From a bacterium (GTDB taxonomy: Bacteria; Methylomirabilota; Methylomirabilia; Methylomirabilales; 2-02-FULL-66-22), in assembly GCA_029580855.1 (NCBI GenBank), contig JAKPQH010000189.1, forward strand, positions 62,001 to 126,000: a stretch of DNA of 64,000 bases, written 5' to 3'. Shown here one piece after another: positions 8,824 through 19,091 of the stretch (positions are counted from its first letter, which is position 1; each line of letters begins with the position of its first letter). A program made the translations under genes and the position numbers. The notes beneath the pieces are model-generated. The model did no database searches, had not been told where the DNA came from, and saw nothing but the letters and a program-made list of their open reading frames with translations.

Positions 8824-9816
8824 TCACCGCGGGGCGTCGCCCATGCGGTACTCGTGCGTCAGCTCGTCCAGGCGCGTCTTGAGCGCCGGATCGAGGGCCA
8901 CGTCAACGGCGGCGAGGCTCGCCCGCAGCTGCCCCGGCCGGCTTGCACCCACCAGGGGCGCCGTGATCGCCGGGTGGGCCAGCACCCAGGCCAGGGCCAG
9001 GGTGGCCGGTTCCAACCCGTGTTCCTTGGCCAGCGCGACGACCGCATCCACGGTGGTGAACTCGCGGTCTTTCCAGTATCGCTCGACGTACGTGGTGGCG
9101 GCCGTTCCCAGCGTAAAGCGCGAGCCGTCCGGCGGCGGCGCGCTGCGGGTGTGTTTGCCGGTCAGGAGGCCTCCGGCGAGCGGGTTGTAGGGGATGACCG
9201 CCAGCCCTTCCTCCAGACACAGCGGCAGCAGTTCCCGCTCGATCTGGCGGAACAAGAGGTTGTAGCGCGGCTGGACGGACACCAGCCGGACGCACCCCAG
9301 CGCCTCGCTCCGACCCAGGGCCCGCGCGACGCGGTAGGCCTGGTAGTTGGATACGCCGATATAACGCGCCTTGCCGCTCCGCACCACCGCATCGAAGGCC
9401 TCGACCGTCTCGTCCAGCGGCGTGTCGGGATCGAACTGGTGCGCCTGGTAGAGGTCCACGTAGTCGGTGCCGAGACGCGCGAGGGATGCGTCGACCGCGG
9501 CGAGCACGTGCTTGCGCGACGTGCCCCGCTGCCAGGGCGCCGGACCCATCTGGCCGCAGCATTTCGTCGCCACGATGAACCGGTCTCGCTTCCCCCGCAG
9601 CCAGCGGCCCAGGATCTCCTCGGTGCGGCCCCGAGTTTCCGGTGTGCCGCCCAGCGGGTACACGTCCGCGGTGTCAAGGAAAGTGATGCCCCCGTCCGCG
9701 GCGGCGTCCAGGATCGCGTGCGATGTGCGCTCGTCGCACTGCAGGCCGAACGTCATGGTGCCGAGGCAGAGTCGCGAGACCTGGAGCCCGGTGCGGCCGA
9801 AGCGAATGTGTTTCAT
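8824..9816 (-). CDS. Aldo/keto reductase
   Basis: ATG 9816: MKHIRFGRTGLQVSRLCLGTMTFG...; FLDTADVYPLG, VDLYQAHQFDPDTPLDETVEA. Confidence 0.92.
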   Translation of the reverse strand: MKHIRFGRTGLQVSRLCLGTMTFGLQCDERTSHAILDAAADGGITFLDTADVYPLGGTPETRGRTEEILGRWLRGKRDRFIVATKCCGQMGPAPWQRGTSRKHVLAAVDASLARLGTDYVDLYQAHQFDPDTPLDETVEAFDAVVRSGKARYIGVSNYQAYRVARALGRSEALGCVRLVSVQPRYNLLFRQIERELLPLCLEEGLAVIPYNPLAGGLLTGKHTRSAPPPDGSRFTLGTAATTYVERYWKDREFTTVDAVVALAKEHGLEPATLALAWVLAHPAITAPLVGASRPGQLRASLAAVDVALDPALKTRLDELTHEYRMGDAPR

Positions 9817-10249
9817 GGACGGTCCCTCCTCGGGATACGCGGTCGCGGGTTTGCGTGAGGGACGTGCCGGCGTCACGCGGAACCCCACGGTCGTTTCACC
9901 ACCAACCCCGACGCTCGGTCTGCACGCGGCCACTCCCAGGCAGGCACCGCAGAGGACGGCATCACAGCGAACCGGATACCGCGGACGGCCGCCGCTTCAC
10001 GAGGGGCGGATCGAACCTCTTGTGAATGGGCAGAGCCCGTTGTCCGTGGGTGTCTTGGCGGTGCCGGCTGCCCCGCAGCCGTCTGGCCGGCAGTATCCGG
10101 CGGACCCGCGCGGGCTGTCAAGGCGAAAGGCGCGCATGTCAGGCATCCCGCAGCTGACCCTGGCCCAAGAAGAGCGCTCAACGGCCGGGGGGGGCGAGGC
10201 GGCTTGGCGGTGCACGGGTCTCGCTTCGGGGCAGCCTCCGGTCCGCGCG

Positions 10250-10897
10250 CCCCTCCGCGGCGCGGCGCTCCGGACGATCAGACAGGGCAAGCCGATCCAG
10301 ACGCCGCGGAGAAGGGCGCCGGGAAGCCAGGTCCCCCCGGCGTAGCGGTCCCCGTCCGGCCACCGACCGGATACCGCCCCGACGTCCGTCCCCGTCAGGA
10401 GCAGACCCGACACCGTCCCGAAATGCGGTCCACCGAAGATATCCGCGGCCCGGGCGCAGACCGTGGACGTAAACCGACCGCCGCCCATCCGCCCCATGCC
10501 ATGACCAAGCCGCGCGTCTGCACGAACCAGTTCGTGAAGGCGGGAGCGATGATAGGCCACCCGGCCAGCCCGTCGCCGAGCGGCACGAGGAGCCCGAAAA
10601 GCCTATGGAAGTGCCAGAGCTTCCCGGCCCCGACGTACCCCGCGATCGCCACGCCCAGAACGGCGGCCCCCCGGCGGTATCCACACCCGGACCCTTCACC
10701 GATCCGCCAGAATCCCCGCCGCAGGCGCCGGAAACCGGTACAGGAAAATATTCACCGACACCATGATGGAGACCTTCTCGCGGCTCCAATGGAAATCAGC
10801 CAGAAAGGGGGCTGAAGAAGACGGCAAAGGAATGACGCGTCCCGTAGGCCAAGACCATGCCGAGGGTGCCCCTCCCGACGATCTTCCGTCGATAGAA
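10250..10897 (-). pseudogene. Decayed MFS transporter (frameshifts plus internal deletion)
   Basis: Fragments in successive frames: FYRRKIVGRGTLGMVLAYGTRHSFAVFFSP / FLADFHWSREKVSIMVSVNIFLYRFPAPAAGILADR / AGYVGAGKLWHFHRLFGLLVPLGDGLAGWPIIAPAFTNWFVQTRGLVMAWGG / RAADIFGGPHFGTVSGLLLTGTDVGAVSGRW. Confidence 0.72.
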
Positions 10898-11114
10898 CGG
10901 GATCGAGGTTCGTTGCGGACGATGGAATGCCGGTTCCACGGCCGCATCGCCGTGATGACGGAACGCGCCTTCACCCCACGGAATTCTCGCGCAGAGCGTC
11001 TGAGCGCCGCAGCGATCCTCTCGCGGACCTGGCATCACGCGCTGTCCCGCGCTTTCGGCTCGGAACCTACGACAACGACACGGGCCGGGGGGTCCCGTGT
11101 TGCGCGTTGCGTCC

Positions 11115-11285
11115 TCAACCCGCAAAGCACTGCGAGCCGCCGTCCACTCGGATGACTTGACCGGTAATGTAGCTCGCGTCATCGGAGGCGAGGAAGGCAA
11201 CCGCGCGGGCTATTTCCATAGGGTGGCCGTACCGCTGGAGCGTTCCCGTTTCGACCGTCTTGGCTTCGTCCCCTGAGATGCTCGC
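11115..11285 (-). pseudogene. C-terminal fragment of a short-chain dehydrogenase/reductase
   Basis: [46 protein letters not shown]-terminus without Rossmann fold or YxxxK upstream. Confidence 0.78.
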
Positions 11286-11439
11286 ACGCTTCGCCCGACT
11301 CCCCCGGAATCCCGCCGAGGCCTGACAGGGCGGAATCGTCCGGATGCCCGCTTGGGTCGACAAGGGGCCGGATGGAAAGCCGTACCGCCCGTGGTGCGCT
11401 TTCTAGGTCAGCCTCCGGACCGGACTCGTCAACCAGAAG

Positions 11440-13200
11440 ATGGACACGGAGACTGGGGCGAACGATCCTGCCCTGCTCCTTGAGGCGCTCTTGGAATTCG
11501 GCCTCAACCGGCAGCTTGCGGGCTGCCGGCCCAGCCGCGTCGAGGTGGCGACCGAGGAACTCGCCGGCTATCTCCGCCAGGCACTCGGCGATGTCGGCGT
11601 GGCGGTCACCGTGGTCAAGGAGTTAGCTGTCCTCAAGGCGGTCCTCGCGGATCTTGGCAGTCACATGCGCGGGAAACCGCTGCCGCCGGACGCGATGGAT
11701 GGCTCCGGGGTGACGGTGGACCGCATGCACGCTTTCGCGTCCGCGGCCCACGACTTTTATCGGGCCGCACCCTGGCGGCATCTTTCCGACGAGGATCTCG
11801 TCCACGTGGAGAGTTCGATCGCCAAGGAGCTCCGTCATCTGACGGTCCTCGGCTGCGCGGGCCAGACGTTCGGTGTGGGTTTCTATCAAACGCCGAAGGA
11901 ATTCGAGGCCCTCTTCGACTCGTCCGATCCCGAGACGTATTTCGAGCGGCACGGAAAATGGGCCATCCTCTATGCCCCCGTAAGCGACATGTCGTTCCGC
12001 GACGCGGACCTGTGGGAGGAACACGGCCTTCCCGTCGCCGGGGATCAGGCATACCCCGTGGCGGTCTGGTTCGGCCCCGGCGAAGAGGTGCGCCGACCCG
12101 ACGCCCGCACCCTCGCCGACATGGAAGGTGTCCTGCGGGCGCTGGCGGCGACGACTGAGGACGAGATTGACCAGGGCCGCTGGTCCAAGGACGTCGGGAC
12201 GGCCGACGGACCGAGGACGGTCACGCTCTGCCTCCCCGAACTGTTGGAGCCGCTCGACGCGCCGCCGAAGCGTTACCCGGGACGCATCCCCGATCGCCGG
12301 GCCATGGAGCGAGCCGTGGCGGACGTGGAGCGTTTCATGGCCGAATCCGGTTTTCAGAACATCGATGAGGCGAACGCGGCGCTCCAGGCCCGCTTCTCCG
12401 GCCCGATGGATGCGCGACCCTCGACTGCCACGACGCCGCTGGAAAAGGCGCAGGACCTCATGTACCGCGCCTTCGATGCGCGAGGCCGGCGCCGGACCCA
12501 GCTCGCGCGCAAGGCGCTGGCGCTTTCCCCCGACTGCGCCGATGCGTACGTCCTCTTGGCCGAAGAGGCCACCGAACCGGACGCGTCCCTCGATCTATAC
12601 CGCCAGGCGATCGCTGCCGGCGAGCGGGCCATCGGGCCCGAGACCATGCGGAACGAGGTTGGCCACTTCTGGGAAATCGTCAAGACGCGTCCATACATGC
12701 GGGCCAAGATGGGCCTCGCGCATTGCCTGCAGACGATGAACCGAGGCCAGGAGGCTATCGGCGAGTGCCAGGATCTGCTCCGTCTCAACCCGAACGACAA
12801 TCAGGGTGTGCGCGACGTCCTGCTTCCGCTGCTGCTTGTCGCGGGGCGCGATGCCGATGCCGGCGCCTTGCTGACGCAGTACGAAGACGATCCGAGCGCG
12901 ACGTGGAAGTATGGATGGGCCCTCTGGATGTTCCGCAAGGAAGGCGACAGCCCGACGGCCCGGGAGCGATTGCGAGACGCGATCAAGAGCAATCGGCACG
13001 TCCCGAAGTATCTGACCGGCAAGGCGGCGTTCCCGGATATACTCCCGGAGTCGTACGCCCTCGGCAGCGTCGAGGAGGCTGTCCTCTGCGCCGACGCGTT
13101 CTTCGATGTCTGGAAAGCCACGCCTGGAGCGGACCGGTGGCTGCAGTCCTCGGCCCCCGCCAAGCCCAAGGCACGCCCCAAGAAACCTCGCCGGCGATAA
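11440..13200 (+). CDS. TPR-containing protein of unknown function (C-terminus resembles ST7-like/TPR proteins)
   Basis: 586 aa; RNEVGHFWEIVKTRPYMRAKMGLAHCLQTMNRGQEAIGECQDLLRLNPNDNQGVRDVLLPLLL. Confidence 0.75.
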   Translation: MDTETGANDPALLLEALLEFGLNRQLAGCRPSRVEVATEELAGYLRQALGDVGVAVTVVKELAVLKAVLADLGSHMRGKPLPPDAMDGSGVTVDRMHAFASAAHDFYRAAPWRHLSDEDLVHVESSIAKELRHLTVLGCAGQTFGVGFYQTPKEFEALFDSSDPETYFERHGKWAILYAPVSDMSFRDADLWEEHGLPVAGDQAYPVAVWFGPGEEVRRPDARTLADMEGVLRALAATTEDEIDQGRWSKDVGTADGPRTVTLCLPELLEPLDAPPKRYPGRIPDRRAMERAVADVERFMAESGFQNIDEANAALQARFSGPMDARPSTATTPLEKAQDLMYRAFDARGRRRTQLARKALALSPDCADAYVLLAEEATEPDASLDLYRQAIAAGERAIGPETMRNEVGHFWEIVKTRPYMRAKMGLAHCLQTMNRGQEAIGECQDLLRLNPNDNQGVRDVLLPLLLVAGRDADAGALLTQYEDDPSATWKYGWALWMFRKEGDSPTARERLRDAIKSNRHVPKYLTGKAAFPDILPESYALGSVEEAVLCADAFFDVWKATPGADRWLQSSAPAKPKARPKKPRRR

Positions 13201-13237
13201 ACCAAGGCGGACGCCCTCGGATGCCCGAAGAGCACTG

Positions 13238-13315
13238 TGTGTTGGGGTCAGGTCTTGAAATATCAGTAGGACGTTGTGTTGGGGTCACGATCTCATATTT
13301 CAAGACCTGACCCCA
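13238..13315. repeat. Repetitive-extragenic-like element: 21-bp perfect inverted repeat TGGGGTCAGGTCTTGAAATAT plus a direct repeat of TGTGTTGGGGTCA
   Basis: Arms 13243-13263 and 13295-13315; direct repeat 13238-13250 / 13275-13287. Confidence 0.8.
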
Positions 13316-13388
13316 TTCCGTGAGATGGATCTTCTGGAGGGGCGTCCGGCGGTCGAAGCCGATCATTCATAGTGCCGTCGTCTGCCTG

Positions 13389-14693
13389 CTATGACAGGCG
13401 CTGCATGAGTTCGAGATACTGCCCCTTGGTCAGCCGCGGCTGGAATTCTTTCTTGACGCGCCGGGCTTCCGCGCCGCCGTCCGCCAGCAGGTCGATCACG
13501 CACATGGCCATCAGCTTCGCCGGCAGCACGACCGCGGCCTCGTAGTCCGTGATGCAGAAGTCGGCGGTATGCAGGTATCCCCGGGTCCCCGTCACCATGG
13601 GGTGGACGACGGGAAGGAGGTGCGACAGATCGCCCACATCAAACGACCCGCCCATGAAACCTGCCTCCAGCGCGCCCCGGTCGCCCAGAAGCGTCCCGCC
13701 GTTCCTGCCGGCGATCGCGGTGAGGTTGCGATCCTGGAAAATCGGCAGGTATCCGGGGACGTTGGTGATCGTCGTTCCCGCGCCGACGGCGTCCCCGCCC
13801 GCCTTGAACGCCCGGTCCACCTTGGCCGAGGCATCGAGAATGGCATCGAGGTTCCGGCCTCGCACGTAGGTCTCGATCCGGACATCCGAGGGCACCACGT
13901 TGACCACGTCCCCGCCCTTGGTGACGATCGGGTGGACCCGGACGGCGTCCTCGTCCTGAAAGGTCTCCCGCTGCGCGTGGACCGCCATGATCCCGAGGCA
14001 GGCCGCGTTGAGCGCGTTGACCCCGCGGTGCGGGGCCGCCCCCGCGTGGGAGGCCTTGCCCTCGTAGCGGATGAACTTGGCGAGAAAGCCGTTGCTCGAG
14101 GCGTTCATGAGAAACGCCGGCTCCGGCGTGTCGGCAAACGCGTGGACCATCATGGCCGCGTCCACGTCGTCGAAATAGCCAATTTTGATGAGTTCCTGCT
14201 TACCGCCCAAAAAACTGATCTTTCCGTCGGCCCTGAGCTTCAACCGGTACTCGACCTCCACATACTCCTCGGCGGGGCTGCCCAGGAACTTCACCTGACC
14301 GGACAGATGGTGCGCCGCGCCGGCGCCGGCAAGGCCCATCGCGCAGCCCAGCATGCTCGCCACCTGGATATGGTGGCCGCAGAGATGCGCGGCACCCGTG
14401 ACCGGGTCGGCCACGGGCGACGCCTTCTCCATCACCGAATCCAGCTCGCCCATCACCACGACCGTGGGGCCCGCCTCCTTTCCCGACAGCGTGCCCTCGA
14501 TCCCGGTGAGCGCAAGGCCTTCCCGGATGGGCAGATTCAGCTTCTGCAGCTCCTCCTTGACCAGCGCGGCCGTCTTGACTTCGCGGTACCCCAGCTCGGG
14601 CTGCTTCAGTATCCGCTGGGCGATCGCAATCATCTCGTCCCGGCGCCGATCGATGTGTTCGCAGACTGTCTTCTTCAGCGTGTCCGTATTCAT
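13389..14693 (-). CDS. M20-family amidohydrolase/peptidase (AbgB-like)
   Basis: ATG 14693: MNTDTLKKTVCEHIDRRRDEMIAIAQRILKQPELGYREVKTAALV; CGHHIQ, GKASHAGAAPHRGVNALNA. Confidence 0.9.
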   Translation of the reverse strand: MNTDTLKKTVCEHIDRRRDEMIAIAQRILKQPELGYREVKTAALVKEELQKLNLPIREGLALTGIEGTLSGKEAGPTVVVMGELDSVMEKASPVADPVTGAAHLCGHHIQVASMLGCAMGLAGAGAAHHLSGQVKFLGSPAEEYVEVEYRLKLRADGKISFLGGKQELIKIGYFDDVDAAMMVHAFADTPEPAFLMNASSNGFLAKFIRYEGKASHAGAAPHRGVNALNAACLGIMAVHAQRETFQDEDAVRVHPIVTKGGDVVNVVPSDVRIETYVRGRNLDAILDASAKVDRAFKAGGDAVGAGTTITNVPGYLPIFQDRNLTAIAGRNGGTLLGDRGALEAGFMGGSFDVGDLSHLLPVVHPMVTGTRGYLHTADFCITDYEAAVVLPAKLMAMCVIDLLADGGAEARRVKKEFQPRLTKGQYLELMQRLS

Positions 14694-14826
14694 GGCTGTC
14701 CTCGCGTCGTCGGAGCCGCCGCGCGGGCGGATGCAGATCGCGTCCTGCGCCCTCACTGCTGCATCGGTTCCCAACGGTCAACGCCACGCGCCACCGAGGG
14801 CTGAACCGTGTCGCTCGGCGAACACC

Positions 14827-16470
14827 TCAGAATAAGCCCCTGATGTTTCCCGCTTCGTCGATGTCGATGCTCTCGGCGGCGGGCTCGCGAGGAAGGCCGG
14901 GCATGAGCATGATCTCGCCGCAGACCGCCACCACGAAACCGGCGCCGGCCGAAAGAAAGACCCGATCGACGTCGATGGCGAAGTTACGCGGCCGGCCCAG
15001 TGCTTTGGGGTCGTCGGACAGCGAATTCGGAGTCTTGGCGACGATCACGTGCAGCCCGTCGTAGCCGAGCTCGGTGAGAGACTCGATATCCTTCCGCGCC
15101 TGCCGCGTGTAGTTGATGCGGGCGGCGCCGTACATGGTGGCGGCGATCGTCTCGATCTTCTTCACGATGCTCCATTCCGGCTCGTAGATGGGTTTCACCT
15201 TCGCCCCGGAGCGCGTCGCCTCTGTCACCGCCCGGGCCAGATCGAGACAGCCTTCACCGCCCTTGTTGTACGGATCGCCGACCAGACCCGTGACGTCGCG
15301 ATCAAGAACGTGGCGCAGGGTCAACTGCAGCTCCTCGGCGTCGTTGTTGGGGAAGTAATTGACGGCCACGATGAGGGGCACCCCGAAAGCCTGCATGTTC
15401 TCGATGTGCTTGTCCAGATTGTCGAAGCCCCTGACCAGCGCCTCCAGGTTCTTCTCGGTCAGATCGTTCTTACCCGCACTGCCGTGGTACTTCAGCGCCC
15501 GGAGGGTGGTGACCAGCACGACGGCGTCCACGTTGAACTTGCCGGTGCGGCTGACAAAATCCATGAATTTCTCGCCGCCCAGCTCCGAGGCGAAACCGGC
15601 CTCGGTGACCGTGATTTCCGAAAGCGCCTGGGCCAGGCGGATGGCCTGGATGGAGTTGGTGCCGTGGGCGATGTTCGCGAAGGGGCCGCCGTGGATGATG
15701 GCGGGTGTGCCCTCCGAGGTCTGCACCAGGTTGGGCTTGATGGCGTCCTTGAGGAGCAGCGCCATGGAGCCCACGGCCTTCAGATCGGCGGCCGTGACGG
15801 GCTTGCCCTTCAACGTGTAGCCGACGACCATGCGCGCCAGGCGCTCCTTCAGATCCGGGAAATCCTCGGCCAGGCACAGGACGGCCATGACCTCCGAGGC
15901 CACTGAAATGGTGAAGACGTCCTCGCGGGCGAAACCGTTCTGCCGGCCGCCGAGGCCGATGACGATCTCACGCAAGGCGCGGTCGTTCATGTCAATGACC
16001 CGGCGCCAGGCGATGCGCCGCGTGTCGATGCCCAGCCGGTTTCCCTGGTGGATGTGATTGTCGATCATGGCCGCGAGCAGGTTGTTGGCCGCGGTCACGG
16101 CGTGGATGTCACCGGTGAAATGGAGGTCGATCTCATCGGCCGGCAGGACCTGGGCTGCGCCGCCGCCGGTGGCCCCACCCTTCATGCCGAATACCGGTCC
16201 CAAGGAAGGCTCGCGCAGGGTGACAATGGACTTGACGCCGAGACGGTTCAGCGCCATCGACAGGCCGATGGCCATGGTCGTCTTGCCCTCTCCCGCCGGT
16301 GTGGGCGTGGTGGCGGTGACCAGCACTTGGCGGCCCCGCTGCGCCCCACACAGGCGCCGAGCCAGTGCCGGCTCCAGCTTGGCCTTGTGGGGACCGTAGT
16401 AATACAGTTCTTCTTCGGTGATACCGAACCGCGCGGCCACGTCCTTGATCCGGAGCATTCTCTCGGCCAC
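14827..16470 (-). CDS. fhs: Formate--tetrahydrofolate ligase
   Basis: 547 aa; TPTPAGEGKTTMAIGLSMAL, REPSLGPVFGMKGGATGGGAAQVLP, NLDKHIENMQAFGVPLIVAVNYFPNND. Confidence 0.97.
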   Translation of the reverse strand: MAERMLRIKDVAARFGITEEELYYYGPHKAKLEPALARRLCGAQRGRQVLVTATTPTPAGEGKTTMAIGLSMALNRLGVKSIVTLREPSLGPVFGMKGGATGGGAAQVLPADEIDLHFTGDIHAVTAANNLLAAMIDNHIHQGNRLGIDTRRIAWRRVIDMNDRALREIVIGLGGRQNGFAREDVFTISVASEVMAVLCLAEDFPDLKERLARMVVGYTLKGKPVTAADLKAVGSMALLLKDAIKPNLVQTSEGTPAIIHGGPFANIAHGTNSIQAIRLAQALSEITVTEAGFASELGGEKFMDFVSRTGKFNVDAVVLVTTLRALKYHGSAGKNDLTEKNLEALVRGFDNLDKHIENMQAFGVPLIVAVNYFPNNDAEELQLTLRHVLDRDVTGLVGDPYNKGGEGCLDLARAVTEATRSGAKVKPIYEPEWSIVKKIETIAATMYGAARINYTRQARKDIESLTELGYDGLHVIVAKTPNSLSDDPKALGRPRNFAIDVDRVFLSAGAGFVVAVCGEIMLMPGLPREPAAESIDIDEAGNIRGLF

Positions 16471-16569
16471 ATTCGCCTCCTCAAACGATCCGTAAACTGC
16501 GATTCTCCCAGTCGAATTCGTGCGCTCCTGAGGTCACACTCCGAGGGATTCGATGCCCCGCTTCGCTCC

Positions 16570-17523
16570 CTACTGCTTCTTGATCTCCTGGATCAGTTTG
16601 GCGTAGCGGTCGTGGTCCGCGGCCATCACCTTCCCGAACTCCACGGGGTCCAGATACGCCAAGTTGACGGTCATGTCCTGGGCGGTCTTGACAAAGCCCG
16701 GATCCTCCATTCCTTTCTTGAAGGCATCGTGGAGCGTCTTGACGATATCCGGAGGGGTTCCCTTGGGGGCCGCCAGACCGCGCCATTGGCCCATCGCGAA
16801 GTTCACCCCTTGCTCGCGCACGGTGGGAACGGCGGGAAACGCCTCGAAGCGCTTCTCGGAGAACAGAGCGATGATCCGGAGCTTCCCGGCCCGTACATGG
16901 GCGATCCCCTCCGGCGGGGAGCAGGAGACGGCGTGGACGTGCCCGCCGAGGAGTGCGGTGATAGACGGCCCGCCGCCGGCGAAGGGGATATGGTTGAACT
17001 TCACACCGGCAGCCTTCTCGAAGGCGAGAGCGATGAGGTGAACGCCGCCGCCCGCGCCGGAGTTTCCCACGGTGATCGTATCGGGATTCTTCTTGGCGTA
17101 CTCCAGGAACTCCGACAGCGTCTTCCACTGGGCGTCGGCCCGCACCTGGAACATGGCCGGGTCCTGGACCACGTTGATGACGGGATCGAAGCTCTGGTAG
17201 GTAAAGGCGGTCGTAGCCTGGTGAGGAAGAATGGTGAGCGGCGTGACGGCCGTGACCAATGTGTAGCCGTCCGGGCGCGCCTGCATGGCTTCGGTGTAGC
17301 CGACGGCGCCCCCTCCGCCCGCCTTGTTGACTACGACGACGGCTTTTCCGAGGTGCTTCGAGGTGCCGGCCGCCAGGGCGCGGAACACCAAGTCCGTCGC
17401 GCCGCCGGGCGCCCAGGGGATGATGATCTGCACCTCCTTGGCGGGAAACTCGGCGGCCAGGCCTGCCCCGGCCAGTCCAGCGCACAGCGTCAGAGCCAGG
17501 ACGATACCGGCAACACTTCGCAT
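16570..17523 (-). CDS. TTT family substrate-binding protein (TctC/Bug)
   Basis: MRSVAGIVLALTLCAGLAGAGLAAEFPAKEVQIIIPWAPGGATDLVFRALA. Confidence 0.93.
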   Translation of the reverse strand: MRSVAGIVLALTLCAGLAGAGLAAEFPAKEVQIIIPWAPGGATDLVFRALAAGTSKHLGKAVVVVNKAGGGGAVGYTEAMQARPDGYTLVTAVTPLTILPHQATTAFTYQSFDPVINVVQDPAMFQVRADAQWKTLSEFLEYAKKNPDTITVGNSGAGGGVHLIALAFEKAAGVKFNHIPFAGGGPSITALLGGHVHAVSCSPPEGIAHVRAGKLRIIALFSEKRFEAFPAVPTVREQGVNFAMGQWRGLAAPKGTPPDIVKTLHDAFKKGMEDPGFVKTAQDMTVNLAYLDPVEFGKVMAADHDRYAKLIQEIKKQ

Positions 17524-17558
17524 GATGACCCTCCTTCTCCCGGGCGAATGCGCACCGC

Positions 17559-19079
17559 CTACACCGCGGCGGCCCGATGCCCGAGAGATCGAACGGTATA
17601 CCGGAGGAGCGGCAGGAGCAGGAAGCCCAGCGTGGCCACGAGGAAGACCAGCGACACCGGCCGCTCGACGAAAATGCCGAAACCGCCGTGAGAGATCATG
17701 AGACTTTGGCGAAAAGCAACCTCCAGCTTCGGACCAAGGACCAAGGCCAAGAGCAGGGGCGCCCCCTCGTAGGCCCATTTACGCATGAGATAGCCGAGGG
17801 CCCCGCAGCCCAGCATGACCCAGAGATCGAGCATGAAGTTGTTCACACTGTACATCCCGGTGAGACAGAACAGCATGACCAGCGGCAGCAACACCTTCTT
17901 CGGGATGCGCAGGATATTGGCGAAGAGCGGCACAAAGGGAAGGTTGAGCAGGAGTAGGATGACGTTGCCGATGTACATGCTGGCCACAACGCCCCAGAAG
18001 AGCTGCGGATGTTCCGCGATCATGGCAGGTCCGGGGTTGACGCCGTGGATGAGCAGCGCGCCCAGAAGAATGGCCGTGGGCGGTGCGAAGGGAATCCCCA
18101 GCACGAAGAGCGGGATGAAGGCGGCCTGACAGGCGGCATTGTTCGCCGATTCCGGACCCGCGACACCCTCGATGGCACCATGCCCGAACGTCTCCGGGTG
18201 ATCGGAGATCCGCTTCTCCACCATATAGGAAGCGTAGGTGGCGATGACCGGTGCCGGGCCCGGCACCAGGCCCACGCCAAAACCAATACCTGTCCCGCGC
18301 AGGATGGCGCCCACGGACTGTTTGAGATCCCGGAGACTCGGATAGAGGTCGCGGAGGCGCGGCACCAGGACTCGCTGCTCCAGGATCTCGACGGGTTGCT
18401 CCGCATTCATCAAGACCTCGCCGATGCCGAACAGGCCGATCGCGACGGCGACGAACTCGATGCCGCCCAGGAGCGACACATATCCGAATGTGAAGCGGGG
18501 ATTGCCGGACACGGGATCCAGCCCGATGGTCCCGATGATGAGGCCCACCACGGCCATCATCAGTGACTTGATCAGCGAGCCGCCCGTCACGTTGCTCAGG
18601 ACCACAAAGCCGAAGACCATCAGGGAGAAGAACTCGGGCGGCCCGAACGCCAGCGCCGCCTCAGCGAGCGGCGGGGCGAGAAACACCAGCCCGAGGATGG
18701 CCAGCCCGCCCGCAACAAAAGAGCCGATGGCGCAGATGGCCAGGGCCGGCCCGGCCCGGCCTTTTTTCGCCATCTGGTAGCCGTCTATGCAGGTCATGAC
18801 CGAGGCGGTCTCGCCGGGAACGTTGAGCAGGATCGATGTCGTCGATCCCCCGTACATCGCTCCGTAATAGATCCCGGCCAGCATGATGATGGCCGAGGTG
18901 GCGTTCAGATTGAAGGTCGCCGGGATGAGCAGCGCGATCCCTGCGATCGGGCCGAGGCCGGGGAGCACGCCGACCAGGGTCCCGACGATAGCCCCCGCCA
19001 GACAGTAAAACAGATTCTCGGACGTCGTCGCCACGCCGAATCCGGTCGCCAGGTACTGCAGCGAGCCCAGCGCGTCCAT
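17559..19079 (-). CDS. TTT family large permease (TctA)
   Basis: 506 aa; GTLVGVLPGLGPIAGIALLIPATFNL, YYGAMYGGSTTSILLNVPGE. Confidence 0.96.
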   Translation of the reverse strand: MDALGSLQYLATGFGVATTSENLFYCLAGAIVGTLVGVLPGLGPIAGIALLIPATFNLNATSAIIMLAGIYYGAMYGGSTTSILLNVPGETASVMTCIDGYQMAKKGRAGPALAICAIGSFVAGGLAILGLVFLAPPLAEAALAFGPPEFFSLMVFGFVVLSNVTGGSLIKSLMMAVVGLIIGTIGLDPVSGNPRFTFGYVSLLGGIEFVAVAIGLFGIGEVLMNAEQPVEILEQRVLVPRLRDLYPSLRDLKQSVGAILRGTGIGFGVGLVPGPAPVIATYASYMVEKRISDHPETFGHGAIEGVAGPESANNAACQAAFIPLFVLGIPFAPPTAILLGALLIHGVNPGPAMIAEHPQLFWGVVASMYIGNVILLLLNLPFVPLFANILRIPKKVLLPLVMLFCLTGMYSVNNFMLDLWVMLGCGALGYLMRKWAYEGAPLLLALVLGPKLEVAFRQSLMISHGGFGIFVERPVSLVFLVATLGFLLLPLLRYTVRSLGHRAAAV

Positions 19080-19091
19080 TACGCGTCGCCC

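Noticed and set aside
7255-9858. 867-aa plus-strand ORF
   Set aside because: Antisense to glpA and the aldo/keto reductase; no domain content and biased composition.
13569-14804. 411-aa plus-strand ORF
   Set aside because: Antisense to the M20 peptidase; His/Arg-rich shadow frame.
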